Assembly (NCBI RefSeq): GCF_030813915.1
Contig: NZ_JAUSUJ010000002.1
Coordinates: 310,001 to 374,000 of the forward strand
DNA from: Rhodoplanes tepidamans
GTDB taxonomy: Bacteria; Pseudomonadota; Alphaproteobacteria; Rhizobiales; Xanthobacteraceae
Direction of reading: 5' to 3'
DNA: 64,000 nucleotides
Each line of letters opens with the position of its first letter. Positions within the stretch are counted from its first letter, which is position 1. Made by a program: the position numbers and the translations under genes. The notes beneath the pieces were generated by a model. The model was not told where the DNA came from and ran no database searches. It worked only from the letters and a program-made list of their open reading frames with translations. This document shows positions 58,429-64,000 of this stretch, piece by piece.

Positions 58429-58485
58429 CGCGGCTGCGCAACGACCGAGGCTGTCGCAGAGGGAAAGGTGAAGGGGCGGCGCGGC

Positions 58486-59007
58486 CTACTCGCCGTCGCG
58501 CTCGAAGGCGGCCTTGAGGAGGCCGATCTGGCGCTCCAGCGGGTTGGCGGCGGGGGCCGGCTCGGGGACCGGGGCGTGGATGGTGGCGTCGAGCCGGCGC
58601 ACCTGGTCCTGCAGCTTGAGCGACCGGTCGATCAGCTCGACCAGCCGCTCGGGCAGCAGCTTCAGGGTCTCGGGATCGGCCGGGTCGGCCATGCCGAGCT
58701 TGACCTTGGTCTTCTCGCGATTGGCCTGGTCGAGGGACATCTCGCCCTCGTTCACGGCGCGGTGCAGCAGCAGCCAGGAGGCGAGCTGCATCAGCCGGGT
58801 GGTCAGCCGCATGCTCTCGGTGGCGTAGGAGAGGGCCGCCGTCCGCTCGAGCTGCTTGGATTCGGTCCGGCCCGGCCCGTCGAGATAGGCCGCGGTTTCC
58901 TCGACCAGCTTCATGCCGTCGCTGAACAAGGCCACGAAGGCCTGGGAGGATGCGAGCCTCGCCCCGAAGGAGACCGGGCTCGCCATGATCGGCAGATGAT
59001 CGGACAT
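58486..59007 (-). CDS. rcdA: RcdA-like protein (DUF1465), ClpXP adaptor
   Basis: 173 residues, helical. Matches DUF1465 with FGARLASSQAFVALFSDGMKLVEETAAYLDGPGR, LSYATESMRLTTRLMQLASWLLLHRAVNEGEM and SLKLQDQVRRLDATI. In Caulobacter RcdA helps ClpXP degrade CtrA at the G1-S transition; here the assignment is by family. ATG at 59007 (a second ATG two codons upstream). Separate from its upstream neighbour by 440 bp holding a structured element. Confidence 0.88.
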   Translation of the reverse strand: MSDHLPIMASPVSFGARLASSQAFVALFSDGMKLVEETAAYLDGPGRTESKQLERTAALSYATESMRLTTRLMQLASWLLLHRAVNEGEMSLDQANREKTKVKLGMADPADPETLKLLPERLVELIDRSLKLQDQVRRLDATIHAPVPEPAPAANPLERQIGLLKAAFERDGE

Positions 59008-59167
59008 GGGCACCCCTGTTGGCCGCGAACTATGGCGAGGGGGGGCGACGGAGTCCAGCCGGCGCCGGCACGGCGCTTCGCAAGTTTTCGAGACATAGTT
59101 TCCGCGATTTCCGCGCGATGCGCGAGGGCGGTCTTAACCGCAACCACGCGGGCGCCCGAATCCGGCC

Positions 59168-59195
59168 AAAAAAGGGGCCGCCACGAAGGCGGCCC
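59168..59195 (-). terminator. Rho-independent terminator upstream of rcdA
   Basis: On the minus strand GGGCCGCC-TTCGT-GGCGGCCC forms a perfect 8-bp stem, followed by CTTTTTT. It ends a minus-strand transcript, either DUF1192 mRNA or an independent small RNA. Confidence 0.85.
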
Positions 59196-59290
59196 GAAGT
59201 GTCAACAGGGAGGCGTCAAACAGAGTGGACAGGAGCCACTCGATGTCCACGAGGTGGACACCCACAGTAATATTCGAGAAAGCTTAACGT
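59168..59290 (-). ncRNA. Candidate small structured RNA
   Basis: On the minus strand, two consecutive hairpins (TGTCCAC-CTC-GTGGACA at 59260-59244 and GAGTGG-CTCCTGT-CCACTC at 59241-59223) are followed by a CCTCCC-containing single-stranded segment and a strong terminator (59195-59168). AT-rich sequence at about 59262-59290 could be a promoter. The layout resembles rhizobial trans-acting small RNAs with exposed CCUCC (anti-Shine-Dalgarno) elements. Not matched to a known family; it may instead be a structured 3' end. Confidence 0.4.
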
Positions 59291-59451
59291 CCCCTTACCG
59301 GGGCCCGGCGCGGCGCGGGCCCGCCCCGCCGCCCGCGCAGGACGGAGCGGCGGGACGCGAATGGCGAGCAGCGAGTCGCGTGGGACCTCCCGCCACCCTC
59401 TGTCTCTCGTCGCCATTCGCTACTCGCCCCCCCGGACGCGCAGCGCCCGGG

Positions 59452-59646
59452 TCACCGCTTGAAGAACTGGTCCGCGGCGGAGCGGGAGGCCTGCTTGGCG
59501 GCGCGGGCCGCCTCCAGCCGGGCGATCTCGTCGCGCAGCAGGCCGATGCGCTCGTCGAGCTCGGCGACCGACAGGAGTGCCAGATCCTGCCCGATCTCGT
59601 GCGACAGCTTGCGCCTGGGCCGCTCCTCGTCGTCCGCGATCGCCAT
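59452..59646 (-). CDS. DUF1192-family small protein
   Basis: 64 residues with the DUF1192 pattern LSHEIGQDLALLSVAELDERIGLLRDEIARLEAARAAKQASRSAADQFFKR. It has a coiled-coil centre; function unknown. ATG at 59646 after GAGGAGGAACGG. Divergent from the quinone oxidoreductase gene. Confidence 0.88.
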   Translation of the reverse strand: MAIADDEERPRRKLSHEIGQDLALLSVAELDERIGLLRDEIARLEAARAAKQASRSAADQFFKR

Positions 59647-59852
59647 CCGTTCCTCCTCGGGCTCCGTCGCCGGCGCCGCGGGTCCGGGCCGCCGGCCGAG
59701 CCGGTTCCCTGGTGGCGCCGAAGTGCTAGTGTGCCGCGCGGTCGGCCGCTGCCGCGGCGCGGCGACCATGCGCGAAGGACCGCCGGCCCGCAAGCGCCGT
59801 CGGCCCGCGCGCTCCCGCAGTGCCGGCTTCCCCTCACGGACGACAGTTTCCC

Positions 59853-60851
59853 ATGACCGACAGTCCCGCCCGCATGACCGCCATCGGCATCCCGACCCCG
59901 GGGGGCCCCGAGGTCCTCCGTCCGGAGGAGCGGCCCGTCCCGACGCCCGGCCCGGGCGAGATTCTGGTGAAGGTCGCGGCGGCCGGCGTGAACCGGCCCG
60001 ACGTGGTGCAGCGCAAGGGCCACTATCCGCCGCCGCCCGGCGCCTCCGACATTCCGGGCCTGGAGATCTGCGGCACCGTGGTGGCCCGCGGCCCCGAGGC
60101 GACGCGCTTCGCGGTCGGCGACCGGGTGATGGCGCTGGTCTCGGGCGGCGGCTACGCGCAGTTCTGCGTCGCCCACGAGAGCCACGCCCTGCCGGCGCCG
60201 GCCGCGCTGTCCGACGCCGAGGCTGCGGCCGTGCCCGAGACCCTGTTCACGGTCTGGCACAACGTGTTCGAGCGCGGCGGCCTGAAGGCCGGCGAGACCC
60301 TGCTGGTGCACGGCGGCTCGTCCGGCATCGGCACCATGGCGATCCAGCTCGCCAAGGCGTTCGGCGCCACCGTGATCGTCACGGCCGGCTCGGCCGAGAA
60401 GTGCGCGGCCTGCGTGACGCTCGGTGCGGACACCGCGATCGACTACAAGACGCAGGACTTCGTCGCCGAGACCAAGGCGGCGACCGGAGGGGCGGGTGCC
60501 AACGTCATCCTCGACATGGTCGGCGGCGACTACATCGACCGCAACTACGAGGCCGCCGCGGTCGACGGGCGCATCGTCCAGATCGCCTTCCAGGGCCCGT
60601 CCAAGGCGACCGTGGACTTCCGCCGCATCATGCTCAAGCGGCTGCACCACACCGGCTCGACGCTGCGCTCGCGCTCGGTCGCCGACAAGGCGGCGATCGT
60701 CGCGGCGGCCGGGGCCGCGGTCGGTCCGCTGCTCGCCGCCGGCCGGGTGAAGCCCGTGATGGACACCACGTTCCCGCTCGCCGACGCCGCCAAGGCGCAC
60801 GCCCGGATGGAGTCGAGCGCCCATATCGGCAAGATCGTGCTGCTCGTCTGA
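59853..60851 (+). CDS. NAD(P)H quinone oxidoreductase (PIG3/QOR-type MDR)
   Basis: 332-residue zinc-free medium-chain dehydrogenase. VKVAAAGVNRPDVVQRKGHYPPPPGASDIPGLEICGTV is the N-terminal substrate domain signature; the Rossmann fold has VHGGSSGIGTMAIQLAKAFGATVIVTAGSAEKC. Similar to TIGR02824 (PIG3 family). ATG at 59853. Adjacent to the divergent DUF1192 gene. Confidence 0.92.
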   Translation: MTDSPARMTAIGIPTPGGPEVLRPEERPVPTPGPGEILVKVAAAGVNRPDVVQRKGHYPPPPGASDIPGLEICGTVVARGPEATRFAVGDRVMALVSGGGYAQFCVAHESHALPAPAALSDAEAAAVPETLFTVWHNVFERGGLKAGETLLVHGGSSGIGTMAIQLAKAFGATVIVTAGSAEKCAACVTLGADTAIDYKTQDFVAETKAATGGAGANVILDMVGGDYIDRNYEAAAVDGRIVQIAFQGPSKATVDFRRIMLKRLHHTGSTLRSRSVADKAAIVAAAGAAVGPLLAAGRVKPVMDTTFPLADAAKAHARMESSAHIGKIVLLV

Positions 60852-61240
60852 CGCGCTCGCGGGCTGTCCCGCGCGCGGACAATGCCGAACGCCGCTCGTC
60901 CCCGCGAAGGCGGGGACCCAGGGGCGGCACGGCATGTGGCCCCTGGATGCCCGCTTGCGCGGGCATGAGCGGAGAGCGAAGCGCGGTCGTGCGCCTGAGC
61001 CGGCCGGTCGGGAAGGCCGCCGCGTCGTGCCGGCGGGCCCGCCCACGCACAGGGCGCTCCACGCGGCACATCCGCCGGTTGGGCGGGGCGCCCAAATACC
61101 GGTGGCGTCCGGGGCCGGGGAGTGGAATCCTTGCCCTCCCGGGCGGGCGCGGCTAGTGGAGTTCGGGGCCCGTCCGCCCGGCCTGCCGCGGCACCGTCGG
61201 TGCCGCACCGGATGTCGGCGGCCAGGCTCGTCACGCGTAT
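60852..61240. other. Intergenic region before the PAS-GGDEF-EAL gene
   Basis: 389 bp with a palindromic repeat (60895-60972) and GC-rich sequence; no gene or obvious promoter seen. Confidence 0.5.
60895..60972. repeat. Interspersed palindromic repeat, family C variant
   Basis: CGTCCCCGCGAAGGCGGGGAC hairpin, then CCAGGGG/CCCCTGG arms, then CCCGCTTGCGCGGGCATGAGCGG. Similar in style to the repeat at 37719. Confidence 0.65.
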
Positions 61241-64000
61241 ATGCACGCCCGCGCTGCGGAAGCCGCGCGGGCCCGAACGGAGACCCTCCTCTTGCGGGAC
61301 TTGCGGGCGGCCCTTGCGGCGCTGGTGCTGGTCGGTTGCGCCCTTCTGGGGGTCGTCCCGGCGCACGCCGTGCAGGCGGTGAGCGTCCGCCCCGACGTGC
61401 CGGCCATCGATCTCACCGACGCGGTCGAGCGGCAGCAGACCGACGGCGACCGCGTGCAGGTGTCGACCGCGCCGGGCCCCGACGGCATCGTCCGCCGCGT
61501 CGAGGTGCGCTCGCGCGAGGGCGGCAGCAACTGGGCCGTGCTGGCGCTCGCCAACACCAGCGACGAGCAGTTCGACCGGCTGATCGTGGTGCCGCACTAT
61601 CAGATGGTCGGCTCCGGCCTGCTGTGGCCCGATCTCGGCCTCTCCCGCGTCGTCACCGTGACGCCGAGCGTCGGCGACCGTCCCGACCGCCAGGACAGCG
61701 CCACGGCCGACATCTTCCGCGTGACGCTCGATCCCGGTGCCGTCGTCACCTACGTGATCGAGCTGCGCACCGACCGGCTGCCGCAGATCTATCTGTGGGA
61801 GCCCGAGGCCTACAAGGACAAGATCAACTCCTTCACGCTGTACCACGGCATGGTGATCGGCATCGCCGGCCTGCTGGCGCTGTTCCTCACCATCCTGTTC
61901 GTCGTCAAGGGCAGCGTGATGTTCCCGGCCGCGGCGGCCCTCGCCTGGGCCGTGCTGGTCTATATCGGGGTCGACTTCGGCTTCTGGGGCAAGGTCTTCG
62001 ACATGTCGGCCGGGGCCGAGCGGGTGTGGCGCGCCTGCGGCGAGGCGATCCTGGCCGCCACCCTCGTGGTGTTCCTGTTCGCCTATCTCAATCTCTCGCG
62101 CTGGCACGTCCGCTACGCCCACGTCACCATCGGCTGGCTCGCCGTGCTGGCGGCGCTGATCGCGGTGGCGCTGTGGGATCCGGCGATCGCCTCCGGGGTC
62201 GCCCGGCTGTCGCTCCTCATGGTGGCGACGCTCGGCCTCGGCCTCGTCCTCTATCTCTCGACCCACGGCTTCGACCGTGCCGTGCTGCTGATCCCGACCT
62301 GGCTCCTGCTGGTCGTCTGGGTGCTCGCCGCCGGCATGACCGTGTCGGGCGCCGTCACCAACGACATCGTCGGCCCGGCGCTGCTCGGCGGCCTGGTGCT
62401 GATCGTCATGCTGATCGGCTTCACCGTGATGCAGCACGCCTTCGCGGGCGGCGTGACGCAGGGCATCGTCTCCGACGTCGAGCGCCGCGCCCTCGCCCTC
62501 ACCGGCGCCGGCGACCTGATCTGGGACTGGGACGTCGCCACCGACAAGGTCTACACCAGCCCGGAGACCGAGCAGGCGCTCGGCCTCAAGCGCGGCACCC
62601 TCGACGGGCCGGCGGCGCAGTGGCTCGAGGTGCTGCATCAGCTCGACCGCGACCGCTTCCGCGCCGCCCTCGACAGCGCCGTCGAGCAGCGCCGCGGCCG
62701 GCTGGTGCAGGACTTCCGCCTGCGCACCTCCGACGGCCACTATCTGTGGTTCACGCTGAAGGCGCGGCCGGTGGTCGGCTCCGACGGCGAGGTGGTGCGC
62801 CTCGTCGGCACGCTCACCGACGTCACCGAGTTCAAGACCGCCGAGGAGCGGCTGCTGCACGACGCCGTGCACGACAACCTCACCGGCCTGCCCAACCGCC
62901 AGCTCTTCCTCGACCGCCTGCAGGGCGTGTTCGCCTTCGCCAAGGCCGATCCGGCGATCCGGCCGACCGTGATGGTGATCGATCTCGACCGCTTCAAGCA
63001 GGTCAACGACTCGGTCGGCATGGCGGTCGGCGACTCGATCCTGCTCACGCTGGCGCGCCGGCTCGGCCGGCTCCTGAAGCCGCAGGACACGCTGGCCCGC
63101 CTCGCCGGCGACCAGTTCGGCCTGATCCTCCTGTCGGAGCGGGAGTCGGGCCGCGTCATCGGCTTCGCCGAGACGATGCGCAAGACCATCAACGCGCCGA
63201 TCACCTTCAACGACCGCGAGATCATCCTGACCGCGTCGATCGGCCTCGCGCTCTACGACGCGCAGGCGCCGCGCCCCGACGAGGTGCTCAAGGACGCCGA
63301 GCTCGCGATGTATCACGGCAAGCGGATCGGCGGCGACCGCATCGACATCTACAAGCCGGCGATGCGGGCCCGCAAGACCGACCGGCTCACCCTCGAATCG
63401 GAGCTGCGCCGCGCCCTGGAGCGCGAGGAGATCACGCTTCTGTACCAGCCGATCGTCCGGCTGGAGGACCGCTCGGTGGCCGGCTTCGAGGCGCTGGCGC
63501 GCTGGGACCATCCCAAGATGGGGCGGCTGTCGCCGTCCGAGTTCATCTCGATCGCCGAGGAGATCGGCCTGATCGTCGATCTCGGCCTGTTCGCGCTGGA
63601 GCGCACCGCCCGCCAGCTCGCCATCTGGCAGCGCGCCGTGCCGACCCGCGTGCCGCTGTTCGCCAGCGTCAACGTGTCGTCGCGCCAGCTGCTTCGCCAC
63701 GACCTGATCCACGACCTGCGCACCGTGATGGCGCGCTCCGGCCTGATGCGCGGCAGCCTCAAGCTGGAGATGACCGAGAGCCTGGTGATGGAGAATCCCG
63801 AGCTCGCCGCGCAGATCCTGCACCGGATCAAGGAGCTCGGCGCCGGCCTCGCGCTCGACGACTTCGGCACCGGCCACTCCTCGCTCGCCTATCTGCAGCG
63901 CTTCCCGTTCGACACCATCAAGATCGACAAGTCGTTCGTGCGCACCACCGCGAAGGGCACCCGGCCCGTGCTCCTGCGCTCGATCATCGGGCTCGCCCAC
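61241..64000 (+). CDS. Membrane PAS-GGDEF-EAL protein (3' end outside window)
   Basis: 920 codons visible, no stop before the window end. An N-terminal signal-like helix (AALAALVLVGCALLGVVPAHA) is followed by a periplasmic domain (VRSREGGSNWAVLALANTSDEQ, then DIFRVTLDPGAVVTYVIEL) and about seven helices (from MVIGIAGLLALFLTILFVV), the 7TMR-DISM style. A PAS domain follows (TGAGDLIWDWDVATDKVYTSPE to GTLTDVTEFK), then a GGDEF domain with the motif changed to AGDQF (probably inactive) and an EAL domain starting LLYQPIVRL with FEALARWDHP, SVNVSSRQL, LEMTESLVME, LDDFGTGHSSL and IKIDKSF. Predicted c-di-GMP phosphodiesterase. ATG at 61241; a TTG at 61292 with GGAGA nearby is an alternative. Confidence 0.9.
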   Translation, partial: MHARAAEAARARTETLLLRDLRAALAALVLVGCALLGVVPAHAVQAVSVRPDVPAIDLTDAVERQQTDGDRVQVSTAPGPDGIVRRVEVRSREGGSNWAVLALANTSDEQFDRLIVVPHYQMVGSGLLWPDLGLSRVVTVTPSVGDRPDRQDSATADIFRVTLDPGAVVTYVIELRTDRLPQIYLWEPEAYKDKINSFTLYHGMVIGIAGLLALFLTILFVVKGSVMFPAAAALAWAVLVYIGVDFGFWGKVFDMSAGAERVWRACGEAILAATLVVFLFAYLNLSRWHVRYAHVTIGWLAVLAALIAVALWDPAIASGVARLSLLMVATLGLGLVLYLSTHGFDRAVLLIPTWLLLVVWVLAAGMTVSGAVTNDIVGPALLGGLVLIVMLIGFTVMQHAFAGGVTQGIVSDVERRALALTGAGDLIWDWDVATDKVYTSPETEQALGLKRGTLDGPAAQWLEVLHQLDRDRFRAALDSAVEQRRGRLVQDFRLRTSDGHYLWFTLKARPVVGSDGEVVRLVGTLTDVTEFKTAEERLLHDAVHDNLTGLPNRQLFLDRLQGVFAFAKADPAIRPTVMVIDLDRFKQVNDSVGMAVGDSILLTLARRLGRLLKPQDTLARLAGDQFGLILLSERESGRVIGFAETMRKTINAPITFNDREIILTASIGLALYDAQAPRPDEVLKDAELAMYHGKRIGGDRIDIYKPAMRARKTDRLTLESELRRALEREEITLLYQPIVRLEDRSVAGFEALARWDHPKMGRLSPSEFISIAEEIGLIVDLGLFALERTARQLAIWQRAVPTRVPLFASVNVSSRQLLRHDLIHDLRTVMARSGLMRGSLKLEMTESLVMENPELAAQILHRIKELGAGLALDDFGTGHSSLAYLQRFPFDTIKIDKSFVRTTAKGTRPVLLRSIIGLAH

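Larger units (their letters stand above)
59008..59451. other. Intergenic region, rcdA-DUF1192 gene
   Basis: 444 bp. On the minus strand the first part (59451-59291) is GC-rich without features; 59290-59168 holds two hairpins and an intrinsic terminator; 59167-59008 would be the rcdA promoter. Confidence 0.55.

Noticed and set aside
60545-64000. Very long open frame on the minus strand opposite the PAS-GGDEF-EAL gene
   Set aside because: It is the shadow of a GC-rich gene: high third-position GC removes stop codons on the opposite strand. Its translation is rich in Arg/His/Asp/Gly without any domain, while the plus-strand frame has clear PAS, GGDEF and EAL motifs.

Overview
The window is a densely coded, very GC-rich chromosomal segment of an alphaproteobacterium, most likely in the Rhizobiales/Hyphomicrobiales (Bradyrhizobiaceae/Xanthobacteraceae-like). 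Four things support this. The gene neighbourhoods are typical: yebC/ruvCAB with ybgC-tolQRAB-pal-cpoB-tilS-ftsH, zapA-6S RNA-5-FCL, and rpmE/rcdA/DUF1192. The proteins include alphaproteobacterial families (RcdA, DUF2852, DUF4164, DUF1192). Interspersed palindromic repeats resemble those common in this group. A putative Irr-type iron box is present. No plasmid, phage, rRNA, tRNA or CRISPR locus was seen. Species cannot be named from sequence alone.

Layout. 1-1308: partial acyl-CoA synthetase. 1403-7292 (minus): iron-uptake module of an ECF sigma factor, a FecR-type regulator, a TonB siderophore receptor with an N-terminal signalling domain, a PepSY membrane protein and a small unknown protein, with an Irr-box-like palindrome upstream. 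7444-10502: TauE/SafE permease and divergent propionyl-CoA synthetase. 10854-12202: compositionally foreign islet of a ParA-like ATPase and an unknown partner. 12218-14356: DUF4424 protein and the AzlCD exporter. 14534-25734 (minus): ftsH, tilS and the Tol-Pal envelope machine, interrupted by a membrane patatin phospholipase and a small protein. 26226-34683: DUF2852 protein, TetR regulator, a 625-residue exported unknown, ybgC, a DUF6869-like protein, a HicAB toxin-antitoxin pair and ruvBAC with a cytidine deaminase. 34887-41564: an EAL-CBS-GGDEF protein, a methylmalonyl-CoA decarboxylase, yebC, a Tat-exported metallo-hydrolase, a YmdB-like phosphoesterase and 5-formyl-THF cyclo-ligase. 41600-42637: 6S RNA, zapA and a DUF4164 protein. 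43113-48859: carbon operon tkt-gap-(small ORF)-pgk-fba. 49115-52012: ThiE-like protein, Sel1-repeat protein and a second foreign islet carrying a MerR/DUF433-DUF5615 toxin-antitoxin pair. 52266-55778: inositol monophosphatase, a MotA/TolQ-like plus MotB/OmpA-like pair and an acetyltransferase. 55827-60851: ABC exporter, rpmE, rcdA, a candidate small RNA, a DUF1192 protein and a quinone oxidoreductase. 61241-64000: a membrane PAS-GGDEF-EAL protein cut by the window end.

How the genes work together. The dominant themes are envelope integrity and division (Tol-Pal, FtsH, ZapA, RcdA), Holliday-junction processing (RuvABC), central carbon flux (transketolase to aldolase), iron import under cell-surface signalling, and c-di-GMP turnover. 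The accessory content is small: two AT-richer two-gene islets, a HicAB pair in the ruv operon, the patatin pair inside tol-pal, several intergenic minisatellites and three families of palindromic repeats. I do not see a large undescribed defence island. The best candidates for something new are the ParA-like islet with its upstream 18-bp palindrome, the membrane patatin pair, and the structured RNA candidate near 59168-59290.
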